A stretch of 10,040 nucleotides of DNA from Stenotrophomonas sp. (GCA_003484865.1 DMZT01000311.1:1-10040), one strand, 5' to 3'. Positions 1 through 5,721 are shown, numbered from the stretch's first letter. The notes: generated from the letters alone by a model not told the origin. Numbers and translations are program-made.

Positions 1-150
1 CTGGCCCAGCTCATCGCGCATCTGCTTCAGCAGACCGCGCATCTCCTTCAGGCTTTGGTAGGTCACGGTGCGGTCGGCATAGCGGACGCTCAGCACACCG
101 GCCGCAATCGCGGCCTCCAGTTGTACGACTTGATTCTTGGTGAATGCCAT
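1..150 (-). CDS. gpW-like head-tail joining protein, N-terminal part (runs off left edge)
   Basis: The first 50 codons of a small phage protein are present, from an ATG at 148-150, and the frame is open to the left edge. The translation begins MAFTKNQVVQLEAAIAAGV and continues with a short basic/acidic helical stretch (VRYADRTVTYQSLKEM). This is the usual N-terminus of the approximately 70-residue gpW-type proteins encoded directly after GpA terminases. In lambda, gpW sits at the portal and completes the head before tail joining. The start lies one base beyond the large-terminase stop (152-154), so translation is probably coupled. The upstream ribosome-binding site is weak (GGGACG). Family assignment rests on the N-terminal pattern plus gene order. 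The C-terminal end is not visible. Confidence 0.8.
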   Translation of the reverse strand, partial: MAFTKNQVVQLEAAIAAGVLSVRYADRTVTYQSLKEMRGLLKQMRDELGQ

Positions 151-151
151 T

Positions 152-2239
152 TCAGCGTCCCAGGTACTTGCTTCTGATGACGCGGCGGGTGCGCGCACGC
201 GGCATTGGCGCCGGCGCGACGTCGTCTGCCCTCACGTCTGGGTTGTCGTCCCACGGCGCGGCCCATGCCGGCGGCGCGGTCCAGTTGATGGCTGGAACCT
301 TCAGCCACAGCGCCATGCCCTCGGCATAGCCGCACAGGTCGAATGCCTCATTTCGCCGCTTCGCCAGGTTCTCCCAGCCCTTTGCCGTCCTCGACTCGGC
401 CGTCAGCTCGGCGTAGAACGCTTCCGGCAGCCAGTCGGGGAAGTGGTAGTAGCCCGGGCCGGGCTCTGCCCGCTTCACGTTCGCGTCCACGGTGTCCTTG
501 AGCCTGTCCACGTTGAGCAGCAGCTGCGGCACATCGCCCTTCGACCCTGATTTGCGGTCCCGGCGCTTACTGCTGTCGGGGAAGGTCTCTCGGAACAGCC
601 CGCCTTCGCGGCGCGCATCACCCTTGATCAACCTGACCCGGGCGTGCAGCTTCCGGGCCTTGAGCGAACGCCAGAACTCCAGCGCCCGCACCGAGGTGCC
701 CGATTTGCCACCCCAGTCGACGCCCACCGCGTGGACCGGCATGCTGCGGCCGGTGCCATCGTCCAGCGGGTAACGGCGGCTGATGACCTTCTCAACCAGC
801 CGCTCCCAGTCTTCCAGGTACTTAGGCGGATCCAGCGGCAGGAAGCCGCCCGAGCCGTCCTCGCGCTTGGACGTGCGCAAGGTGAAGGAATCCACCACCC
901 AGCGTTCCAGCTGCCCGGATTCGCCAATGCCGAAGCCCAGCACCAGCACTACGAATCGGTTGGCCTGGACGTCGACCTCTCCCAACAGGAAGCGCACCCC
1001 AGCGGGCACAGCACCAGCCGCCCATACCTCGGCGCGCTCCTGCATCTCGTTCGGATCACTGGCGGACCGCGCTGCCATCGGGACATAGTTGATCGCCCCG
1101 TCCACGTTGTGCGTTGTCTTCAGCGGGCGCTCTTCACCGGTGGTGGCGAAGGTACGCAGCGCCTGGAGGTAGCGCTCTATCAGCGATTCCCAGGACTGGT
1201 ACGACGCGGCGACACCGCCGAGCCAGTAGCTGGCGATGCGCGCCTCAGGCCGGTCACCGGTGACCGTTCCGTCGGCGTGCACGACCTGGCCCTCCGCAGC
1301 CCACACACCGCTGCGGTTCATCCCATCCTTCCACCGGTGCTGCAGGCCGACGCCGCAGTGCGGACAGTGCAACAGCGAGTAGTGCCGCGCCATCTTCTGC
1401 ACGTCGTCCAGCACGACCCGCTCCAGCAGTTCCTCCATCGGTGGCAAGGCGAATCCGTCATAGCCAGGCGCTGCCTGAAACCGCTCTCCGCACTCAGGGC
1501 AGGGCCAGTACCAGCGCCGCCGGTCACCGCGCGCATACAGCGCGGCGATGCCGGCGGCCGGTGGGCCTTGATGCGGGTGCAGTGGCTTCCAGGCGCCGTC
1601 GGCGTAGTCCGTTGCCGGGCTCGACTCGGCCACCACCATGCCGGCCGACATATAGGTCTGCGTGCGCTTCAGGCCCAGGCCGAAGCACTCATCGATCGTC
1701 AGGTCGCCGGTGTAGTTATCCACGTCCGTCATCAGGACGTCGTGGATGTCCTTGCCCGACAACACCGACACCGAGGGCCAACCCATGCGCAGCGACATTC
1801 CCGACCGAAAGAACTTCAGCAGGATGTTGTCGTCGTGGGCGCGCGGGCTCAGCCGGGAGCGTAATTCCGGACTGGCGGCGATGCTGCGGGCGATACGGGT
1901 CTTGCTGTAGTCCTCGGCCGCATCCTTGGACATCTGCACAACCATGGCGTCGGCCGGGTTGCATGTGATCAGGTAGGCGAGGCGCGCATCGATGAGCGAG
2001 ATGGTCTTGCCCGAACGTGCCGGCCCTATAAACACCACTGCTTCGTAATGCCAGCTGCCGGTCGTATCCAGCGGCTCGACCATGTAGGGCGTGGTGTCCG
2101 GATCCCAGGAACCGGCGGCGCCGGCGGCATTGGCCACCTGCAGCACCCGTGCACCTTCGCTCACCCTGATCCGGCGCGGCGGCCGGATCATCTCGGCAAC
2201 GCCTTGGCGCACGCTACGCGCTGTCGCGTACGTCGTCAT
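152..2239 (-). CDS. Phage terminase large subunit, GpA family
   Basis: This 695-residue protein is the DNA-packaging motor and nuclease that cuts concatemers and pumps DNA into the prohead. The N-terminal ATPase has a Walker A motif GPARSGKT (residues 72-79) and a Walker B-like strand VLMTDVDNY (168-176), where the usual DE pair is replaced by D-V-D. Two CxxC pairs (CPEC, 247-250; CPHC, 292-295) form a probable zinc knuckle. The C-terminal nuclease half shows GEVDVQANRF (D423), VGVDWGG (D508) and LIKGD (K539). These look equivalent to the lambda gpA metal-binding and lysine positions by order and context. The length is close to lambda gpA (641). The start is an ATG at 2237-2239 with GAGGG eight bases upstream. 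It overlaps the small-terminase gene by 26 bases. Function is confident; the exact catalytic residues are inferred. Confidence 0.95.
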   Translation of the reverse strand: MTTYATARSVRQGVAEMIRPPRRIRVSEGARVLQVANAAGAAGSWDPDTTPYMVEPLDTTGSWHYEAVVFIGPARSGKTISLIDARLAYLITCNPADAMVVQMSKDAAEDYSKTRIARSIAASPELRSRLSPRAHDDNILLKFFRSGMSLRMGWPSVSVLSGKDIHDVLMTDVDNYTGDLTIDECFGLGLKRTQTYMSAGMVVAESSPATDYADGAWKPLHPHQGPPAAGIAALYARGDRRRWYWPCPECGERFQAAPGYDGFALPPMEELLERVVLDDVQKMARHYSLLHCPHCGVGLQHRWKDGMNRSGVWAAEGQVVHADGTVTGDRPEARIASYWLGGVAASYQSWESLIERYLQALRTFATTGEERPLKTTHNVDGAINYVPMAARSASDPNEMQERAEVWAAGAVPAGVRFLLGEVDVQANRFVVLVLGFGIGESGQLERWVVDSFTLRTSKREDGSGGFLPLDPPKYLEDWERLVEKVISRRYPLDDGTGRSMPVHAVGVDWGGKSGTSVRALEFWRSLKARKLHARVRLIKGDARREGGLFRETFPDSSKRRDRKSGSKGDVPQLLLNVDRLKDTVDANVKRAEPGPGYYHFPDWLPEAFYAELTAESRTAKGWENLAKRRNEAFDLCGYAEGMALWLKVPAINWTAPPAWAAPWDDNPDVRADDVAPAPMPRARTRRVIRSKYLGR

Positions 2240-2717
2240 CGGTGATGCCCTCGTACATGGATTGGCGGACGCGATCGCACTCGTCCTGGACCTTGACTAC
2301 CTGCTCTGGTGTAAGCCCGGCCTTTCGCTCGAGAACATCAGGGAGGGTGTCGAAGAACTGCACGATTTTCTTCACCAGCTCGGCGTAATCAGCCTCGACC
2401 TCTGCGGCCGGCACCAGCTGCCCGATGGTCGATTCGACCTTCAGGCGCTCGTTCTCCGACTGGTAGAAGGCGCGCCGCTCCATTGGCGGCAGGTCGCGCG
2501 GATCCACCACACCTTCAGCGCCGAACGCAGCAGCGCCAGGATTCACCAGCGCGGGGGCTGCATCGGCCAGGCGGTAGACGTCGTGCCCCGCCCTCTTGGT
2601 CAGCGGCGGAACGCCGGCCTCCTTCAGGCGCTTGCTGGCTGTGCGGCGGTCTATTCCGAACTCATCAGCCAGCCGGGCCACGGACCAGCCCTTGGTGAAT
2701 TCGTGGATGTCAGCCAT
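2214..2717 (-). CDS. Phage terminase small subunit, DUF1441/Nu1-like
   Basis: This 167-residue protein resembles the DUF1441 family, which occupies the Nu1 position before GpA terminases. The N-terminus (about 8-35, KGWSVARLADEFGIDRRTAS) is a helix-turn-helix or winged-helix motif of the type Nu1 uses to bind cosB. The middle (about 80-100) and the C-terminal half (about 105-150) are charged and helical, as expected for oligomerisation and contact with the large subunit. The start is an ATG at 2715-2717. Its ribosome-binding site is poor: TAGGA lies only one base from the start, with GGGT further upstream. It overlaps the large-terminase gene by 26 bases, so the two are likely coupled. The 257-base gap upstream is the natural place for its DNA target. 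I recall the family from sequence pattern; I did not run a search. Confidence 0.88.
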   Translation of the reverse strand: MADIHEFTKGWSVARLADEFGIDRRTASKRLKEAGVPPLTKRAGHDVYRLADAAPALVNPGAAAFGAEGVVDPRDLPPMERRAFYQSENERLKVESTIGQLVPAAEVEADYAELVKKIVQFFDTLPDVLERKAGLTPEQVVKVQDECDRVRQSMYEGITDDDVRDSA

Positions 2718-2830
2718 GTCCTACCCGATGCACAGCCTATTCAGGCGTGAAAATGCGGTTTCTCCCGGGAATATCCGCCAAAAAGGTGGCCTGTGGTGGA
2801 GCACCCTGAAGGCCGAAATACTGTCTTTTA

Positions 2831-2852
2831 CCGGGGTCCGAATTCCCCCCGG
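2831..2852. repeat. GC-rich imperfect dyad (CCGGGG/CCCCGG) in the cos-like gap
   Basis: The outer six bases on each side are perfectly complementary (CCGGGG at 2831-2836, CCCCGG at 2847-2852) around a ten-base centre. Lambda cosN is also a 22-base imperfect dyad. That resemblance, plus position upstream of the terminase genes, is the only link to DNA cutting. Confidence 0.35.
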
Positions 2853-2856
2853 TGGC

Positions 2857-2865
2857 TGTGGATAA
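2857..2865 (-). promoter_or_regulatory. Perfect DnaA-box sequence / first of three CTGTGGATA repeats
   Basis: TGTGGATAA on the plus strand reads TTATCCACA on the minus strand, the consensus DnaA box. It shares CTGTGGATA (from 2856) with two further copies at 2894 and 2905. It could bind DnaA, or be a terminase or other protein site that happens to match. Confidence 0.4.
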
Positions 2866-2893
2866 CCCCAGGGACCCCGCCCCATTCAGCCTT

Positions 2894-2915
2894 CTGTGGA
2901 TATCCTGTGGATATC
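2894..2915. repeat. Exact tandem 11-bp repeat CTGTGGATATC x2
   Basis: Two head-to-tail copies of CTGTGGATATC lie at 2894-2904 and 2905-2915. The 11-bp period puts them on nearly the same face of the helix. Each contains a one-mismatch DnaA box (TGTGGATAT). With the copy at 2856 they make a three-site array comparable in number to the three R sites of lambda cosB. Confidence 0.7.
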
Positions 2916-2938
2916 AGGCATCTTCGTTCAGTTTCGCC

Positions 2939-2958
2939 TTCACGCCTGCTTGCGTGAA
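2939..2958. repeat. Hairpin just after the DUF6527-like gene (possible weak terminator or processing site)
   Basis: TTCACGC (2939-2945) and GCGTGAA (2952-2958) form a perfect 7-bp stem with a 6-base loop, 16 bases downstream of the TAA at 2975-2977 on the minus strand. No U-run follows in the transcript, so intrinsic termination would be weak. CGTGAAAC also occurs as a direct repeat at 2953-2960 and 2966-2973. Confidence 0.35.
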
Positions 2959-2974
2959 ACCATTTCGTGAAACA

Positions 2975-3343
2975 TTAGTTCTCGACCGGGGTCAGCGGCA
3001 CCGTCGTCCCCGCCAAAGCGTGGGTGCAATCGCTCAAGAACTCGATCTGCCCTTCGCGCACAAACGAATGGCAGGTATGGCACATGCTGACGCCGTCTTC
3101 GTCGGGGTGGTGTTTGTCGCAGTGCTCCGGCCCAAGATGGCGACGCTTTTCCTGCTCGTGCCATTCGGATTCGTAGCAGCAACCGCCACGCGCCAAGATG
3201 GACGGCGATAGGGTCGGACTCTCCACGTCGCCGTTGAACTGCCACGTGGTGCCGGCGCCCTGGACCGGGAGGGTGTGGTGCAGCCTGCACCCCGGGCACT
3301 TGAAGGACACGTGCCCATCCTCGAACTTCACTAAAGCGCTCAC
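2975..3343 (-). CDS. DUF6527-like cysteine/histidine-rich phage protein
   Basis: This 122-residue protein has the pattern of a small family common beside phage lysis genes, which I know as DUF6527. Signs are FKCPGCRLHHTLPV near the N-terminus, WQFNGDVESPTLSPSIL in the middle, and CHTCHSFVREGQIEFLSDC with an ending HALAGTTVPL. The CxxC at about 16-19, the CC-x(n)-H region (about 55-80) and CxxC (about 88-91) suggest bound metal. It starts with GTG at 3341-3343, and this codon overlaps the Rz stop by four bases (GTGA), so the start is well supported by coupling. It is the last gene before the cos-like gap. The biochemical role is unknown to me. Confidence 0.75.
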   Translation of the reverse strand: MSALVKFEDGHVSFKCPGCRLHHTLPVQGAGTTWQFNGDVESPTLSPSILARGGCCYESEWHEQEKRRHLGPEHCDKHHPDEDGVSMCHTCHSFVREGQIEFLSDCTHALAGTTVPLTPVEN

Positions 3344-3810
3344 TGAATCATCTCGGCACGGTCTGCGGCGATGACTGCCTGACAGGCCCTGAGCTGGTCG
3401 TCGGCTTCTCGACCGATTCCAATAGCAGGGCCCGCAACCGTGACTCCGAGGTCGGCGGGCGCATCACGTTGGACGGTGCCGGCGGCAGCTTCGGACAGGC
3501 GACCGGTGTGACAGGTGGCGAGGTCGTGGCGCAGCCGGACAGTGCCAGCACGCAGCTCAGCAACAACAGCAGCAGGGACGGCCTCGGCCGCCGCGCGGTC
3601 TTCTTCATGCTTCGCTCCGATGGTGGCCATGGCGTCGGCCTGGTTGTGCTCTATCGCGCGTGCCTGGGTGACCTGATCGACCACCGCGCCGCTGGCACCG
3701 GCCTGCTGCCGAAACTCTGCGCCTTCGGCGCGGTCGCCACGCCAGGACCAACCCGCCCAGAAGGACAAGGCCAGTGCTGCGGCAACGAGCAAGGTGTTGA
3801 GACGGATCAT
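3340..3810 (-). CDS. Rz: Rz-like inner-membrane spanin (i-spanin)
   Basis: This 156-residue protein starts with MIRLNTLLVAAALALSFWAG, a single N-terminal membrane anchor (residues 3-20). A long, charged, Ala/Glu/Arg-rich periplasmic part follows, with likely coiled coil around residues 45-95. That is the i-spanin layout: with Rz1 it fuses inner and outer membranes in the last lysis step. The ATG (3808-3810) shares one base with the stop of the gene upstream (TGATG) and has GGAG eight bases upstream. The same frame is open further upstream to 4257, but that stretch overlaps the holin candidate and endolysin and is not coding. Rz1 lies inside it in another frame. Sequence similarity to lambda Rz itself is low, as usual; the architecture is the evidence. 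Confidence 0.85.
   Translation of the reverse strand: MIRLNTLLVAAALALSFWAGWSWRGDRAEGAEFRQQAGASGAVVDQVTQARAIEHNQADAMATIGAKHEEDRAAAEAVPAAVVAELRAGTVRLRHDLATCHTGRLSEAAAGTVQRDAPADLGVTVAGPAIGIGREADDQLRACQAVIAADRAEMIQ
3348..3608 (-). CDS. Rz1: Rz1-like outer-membrane lipoprotein spanin, nested in Rz
   Basis: This 86-residue protein is fully embedded in the Rz gene in a different frame. It has a lysine/arginine-rich N-terminus, a leucine run and a lipobox LSGC with the acylated Cys at residue 26, so it is a lipoprotein signal. The mature part is proline-rich (SPPVTPVACPKLPPAPS), the hallmark of o-spanins. The ATG at 3606-3608 has GGAG six bases upstream. It ends ten bases before the Rz ORF end. The nested Rz/Rz1 layout strongly supports both genes. 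At about 60 mature residues it is longer than lambda Rz1 (40). Confidence 0.9.
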   Translation of the reverse strand: MKKTARRPRPSLLLLLLSCVLALSGCATTSPPVTPVACPKLPPAPSNVMRPPTSESRLRALLLESVEKPTTSSGPVRQSSPQTVPR

Positions 3811-4127
3811 CACGGCATCTCCGGCGGGATAACCGCGCCCACCTGGCGCATGGCTGACTCCAACGACATAACCCGCAGCCTCAGTCGGTGGGCCTCTTCC
3901 TGTGCGGTCATCCGCAACTTGATTTCCTCGGCTAGCTGGAGCGTGGTCGCCGCCTGAGTTTCCTCCAGCGACTTCACGCGCTGCACCAAGCCGTTCAACA
4001 GGTCGACGTTGGCGTCCGTCTCGGTCCGCTCTTTGCGGCGGGAGAGCAGCGCGCCCCACGTTTCCCTTGCCACCCAGAACGCAGCGAGACCACCGGCCAT
4101 CCACCACGGGACGGTTTCCTCGGTCAT
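3810..4127 (-). CDS. Small membrane-anchored coiled-coil protein, holin candidate
   Basis: I do not recognise the family of this 105-residue protein. It has an N-terminal hydrophobic stretch rich in Trp (VPWWMAGGLAAFWVA, residues 6-20), interrupted by Arg-Glu at 21-22. A basic cluster (SRRKER, about 29-34) and a long heptad-like charged region (about 40-92) follow, fitting a coiled coil facing the cytoplasm. The ATG (4125-4127) overlaps the endolysin stop by four bases (ATGA) and its own stop overlaps the Rz start by one base, so it belongs to the lysis operon. Its position makes it the best holin candidate in the window, but one short hydrophobic segment with charges is atypical. It could instead be an accessory or tethering protein. 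Confidence 0.7.
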   Translation of the reverse strand: MTEETVPWWMAGGLAAFWVARETWGALLSRRKERTETDANVDLLNGLVQRVKSLEETQAATTLQLAEEIKLRMTAQEEAHRLRLRVMSLESAMRQVGAVIPPEMP

Positions 4128-4612
4128 GACACGACCACGCCACCGGCTTTGCGGTAGGCCGCCAGCAGGTCATCCAGCTTCCGCTCGTGCTGGCCGTAGC
4201 CGGCGCCTGGCAGGCTCGCCCAGATGTTGCGGACGAAGCCGATCGCCTTGACGACATGACCGGCCTTGATCAGGTCCAGCGCCCGCCGCTCCCGGATCTG
4301 CTGGATTGCGATCAGATCCTGGCTGACCGGAGAAAAGTCCTCCAGACCCAGCAGACGGCGATACGCGTCGTAGTACCGCGATAGCAGCTGGTAGCGACCA
4401 GCAGCAGTGGACTTGATGCCGAGCCTGGGCAGCGAAACCAGCTCGCGCGGATGGTCGGCATAGCCGGTGAACAGCTTGCCTCCCACGATCACGTCATAGC
4501 CGTGATCCTTGGTCCGCTGCTTGCCGCTGTCGGTGCCCTCGGACCAGGCCAGCATGTCCAAGAAGGCGACGACGTTGGTGCCGCCTGCCTGTTGAGCGGT
4601 GATCTTGGCCAT
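4124..4612 (-). CDS. R: Endolysin, lambda R-type lytic transglycosylase
   Basis: This 162-residue protein closely matches lambda R (158 residues), the transglycosylase that cleaves the MurNAc-GlcNAc bond of peptidoglycan (GH104-type fold). Visible family motifs are FLDMLAWSEGT with the catalytic Glu at residue 25, KDHGYDVIVGGKLFTGYADH, STAAGRYQLLSRYYDAYR, DLIAIQQIRERRAL and NIWASLPGAGYGQHERK. There is no signal peptide or SAR segment, so it needs a holin. I chose ATG 4610-4612 because lambda R starts at about the same distance from FLDML and AGGA lies seven bases upstream. An in-frame GTG at 4709-4711 with an even better GGAGG site would add 33 residues. The stop overlaps the next start (ATGA). 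Confidence 0.95.
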   Translation of the reverse strand: MAKITAQQAGGTNVVAFLDMLAWSEGTDSGKQRTKDHGYDVIVGGKLFTGYADHPRELVSLPRLGIKSTAAGRYQLLSRYYDAYRRLLGLEDFSPVSQDLIAIQQIRERRALDLIKAGHVVKAIGFVRNIWASLPGAGYGQHERKLDDLLAAYRKAGGVVVS

Positions 4613-4717
4613 CAGAGGTTCCTGCAGAAATGTGCCCGCCCCGCTGCCGGCTAGGCGCGAGGGTAGATCCGGACGGGGGATGCGGGCGTAAATTGAGATA
4701 CTGGAATGCACCAGGTT

Positions 4718-4722
4718 CCTCC
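4718..4722 (-). promoter_or_regulatory. Second strong ribosome-binding site upstream of the endolysin
   Basis: On the minus strand GGAGG lies six bases before GTG 4709-4711, which is in frame with the endolysin. The site shares the core AGGAACCT with the one at 4620-4623 that serves ATG 4610-4612. Both starts could be used, or one may be left over from a duplication or from the insertion of the island. Confidence 0.45.
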
Positions 4723-4743
4723 CAACAGCAAGGTCAGGAAGAA

Positions 4744-5388
4744 ATGCTGAAGATCTTTGTTGATACGTGCGTATGGCGCCACTGGCTCTCGTGGGTTGCA
4801 GGCCGAATTAGCGACCTATCACCCCACTATGCAGACGCTACCGCATTCGATGACGTTCTCACGGCCATTAAACGTGGCCACGTCCAAGCACAGCTTCTGT
4901 ACGACGAGCGGGTAATGCTTGAGCTCGGGGAGGCCCTTGCTACAGAGGCCCGGAGGCGAACCGAAGGACATTCCACGCGTATACCTATCCCGGGCACACG
5001 TGCCGATGGCTCTTTCAAGGCCGATGGAAGCTTTCTCTACGGAGGCGTATACAGCGGGAGTCTGGACGTTCTGCTCACAGCGGATGGCATGGACCATGAA
5101 CGCCTGGTCCATGAGGCCGCCGTGCGCGCGCAGACAGCCGGGACGTTTCTCTACGACGAGAAGATTCGGCGTAAGGAATTTGATGTGGAACACCTAGAGG
5201 CCTCCCTCGAAGCCCAGGCTGACTACTTCGTCACGTCCGATGTCAGAACGATCATCCTTCGGCTTCAGCGGCTCTCCGAAAGGCTTCCCAACGATCAGGC
5301 GCTGCAGGCGGTCACGAGAACACTGCGCCGACCGACGCAGCTGAGAGGGGAACTCGTCTCGGCAGGAACTGGATTTCAGTCTTTCTGA
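4744..5388 (+). CDS. PIN-domain-like nuclease, accessory gene on the opposite strand
   Basis: This 214-residue protein begins MLKIFVDTCVWRHWL, the typical first strand of a PIN domain with Asp7. It carries a candidate second acid at Glu60 (ERVMLELGEA) and the C-terminal hallmark ADYFVTSDVRTI with Asp160 and Asp166. PIN domains are metal-dependent RNases, often toxins. The protein is longer than VapC toxins (about 130) because of an insert at about 75-145 with a repeated ADGSF (87-91, 93-97). The start is ATG 4744-4746 with AGGA a few bases upstream; the ORF is open upstream to 4630 without support. It is the only convincing plus-strand gene here, divergent from the endolysin. Its GC is lower than its neighbours (33/60 at 5221-5280). 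No small antitoxin gene is visible next to it. Substrate and role are unknown. Confidence 0.82.
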   Translation: MLKIFVDTCVWRHWLSWVAGRISDLSPHYADATAFDDVLTAIKRGHVQAQLLYDERVMLELGEALATEARRRTEGHSTRIPIPGTRADGSFKADGSFLYGGVYSGSLDVLLTADGMDHERLVHEAAVRAQTAGTFLYDEKIRRKEFDVEHLEASLEAQADYFVTSDVRTIILRLQRLSERLPNDQALQAVTRTLRRPTQLRGELVSAGTGFQSF

Positions 5389-5397
5389 AACGACGAA

Positions 5398-5434
5398 CCG
5401 CAGGTCACTGGACCTCCCGAGTCCAGGCCTGCGG
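5398..5434 (+). terminator. Stem-loop downstream of the PIN gene, probable terminator
   Basis: CCGCAGGT (5398-5405) pairs with GCCTGCGG (5427-5434, one G-U pair), and inside it CTGGAC (5408-5413) pairs with GTCCAG (5421-5426) around a 7-base loop; only CA is bulged. The stem begins ten bases after the PIN stop. No U-run follows directly, although TTGTTT appears at about 5449-5454. It could act in either direction. Confidence 0.5.
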
Positions 5435-5504
5435 CCGTTGAGTGCGGGTTGTTTGGAACCTCGCCCACGGTAGCTACTATGGCCTAGGTCTGGTTCCCAC
5501 TGCA

Positions 5505-5530
5505 ACTGCGGTAAGGTTCCTTACCGCAGT
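5505..5530. repeat. Perfect 12-bp inverted repeat ACTGCGGTAAGG with 2-base centre
   Basis: ACTGCGGTAAGG (5505-5516) and its exact reverse complement (5519-5530) flank TT. The GCGGTAA core recurs at 5540-5546 and 5561-5567, and as CGGTAA at 5578-5583. The very short loop fits a protein-binding dyad or cruciform better than an RNA terminator. Confidence 0.75.
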
Positions 5531-5612
5531 CGGGCGAATGCGGTAAGTTTCGTGGCGACTGCGGTAATCTTGCTTAACGGTAATCCGCTGAGAGTCGGGG
5601 TGCGCCAGCGAC

Positions 5613-5630
5613 CGCTTGTGGCCCAAAGCG
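5613..5630. repeat. 18-base hairpin repeat, copy 1 (CGCTT-N8-AAGCG)
   Basis: CGCTTGTGGCCCAAAGCG folds as a CGCTT/AAGCG stem, extended by one pair (C5612-G5631). It matches the copy at 5671-5688 in 15 of 18 positions, with all changes in the loop region. This looks like a REP-type dispersed element. Confidence 0.5.
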
Positions 5631-5644
5631 GCCAGCCGGCTGGA

Positions 5645-5656
5645 CCAGCCTCGGTA
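5645..5656 (+). repeat. 12-bp direct repeat flanking the ATPase gene, left copy
   Basis: CCAGCCTCGGTA occurs here and, in the same orientation, at 7345-7356. The two copies bracket the ATPase gene exactly 1700 bases apart and could mark ends of a transferred cassette. Confidence 0.5.
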
Positions 5657-5670
5657 GTGATGCCATTTTT

Positions 5671-5688
5671 CGCTTTTGACCCGAAGCG
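5671..5688. repeat. 18-base hairpin repeat, copy 2
   Basis: CGCTTTTGACCCGAAGCG has the same stem as copy 1, exactly 58 bases away. Its AAGCG arm can pair instead with GCGCTT at 5700-5705, giving alternative structures. It is 34 bases beyond the ATPase stop on the minus strand. Confidence 0.5.
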
Positions 5689-5721
5689 CACTCCAGTCAG
5701 CGCTTGTAGAACGGATGTGAC

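Larger units (their letters stand above)
2718..2974. other. Non-coding gap between lysis genes and terminase; candidate cos region
   Basis: No convincing gene lies here. In lambda the cos site lies in exactly this interval, between the Rz end of the lysis genes and nu1. The gap holds, from right to left, a 7-bp hairpin (2939-2958), three CTGTGGATA repeats (2856-2915) and a GC-rich 22-base partial dyad (2831-2852). A stretch with AT-rich patches (2740-2830) precedes the small terminase. In lambda cosN would lie on the lysis side and cosB on the nu1 side. The dyad and repeats here are in the opposite order, so the exact cut site is uncertain. Assignment is by position only. Confidence 0.45.
5389..5721. 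other. Repeat- and hairpin-rich spacer between convergent PIN and ATPase genes
   Basis: No gene is supported in these 333 bases. They hold a two-part stem after the PIN gene (5398-5434), a perfect inverted repeat with extra GCGGTAA copies (5505-5583), two copies of an 18-base hairpin repeat (5613-5630 and 5671-5688) and a perfect palindrome CCAGCCGGCTGG (5632-5643). They also hold one copy of a 12-bp direct repeat (5645-5656), and the palindrome CTTAGCTAAG begins at 5721 and spans the ATPase stop codon. The density of dyads far exceeds that of the rest of the window. Confidence 0.7.

Noticed and set aside
644..1864. Long plus-strand open frame (406 codons) opposite the large terminase
   Set aside because: It is antisense to a gene with clear Walker A, zinc and nuclease motifs. 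Long antisense frames are common in GC-rich DNA, and its composition (His/Arg/Gln-rich) is not protein-like.
3811..4257. Upstream extension of the Rz frame to 4257 (total 305 codons)
   Set aside because: It overlaps the holin candidate and the end of the endolysin in another frame, is Arg/Ser-rich with no ribosome-binding support, and the Rz membrane anchor starts at ATG 3808-3810.
4630..4743. N-terminal extension of the PIN protein from 4630
   Set aside because: The extension is Cys/Arg/Gly-rich with no ribosome-binding site and crosses the endolysin N-terminus. ATG 4744 has AGGA nearby and starts right at the first PIN strand.
5505..5583. CRISPR array
   Set aside because: Repeats are only 7-12 bases, in both orientations, with uneven gaps and no cas genes.
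5684..5705. Intrinsic terminator for the ATPase gene (AAGCGC / GCGCTT stem)
   Set aside because: On the minus strand the stem is followed by A-rich, not U-rich, sequence and it competes with the 18-base repeat hairpin, so I left it as a possible structure only.
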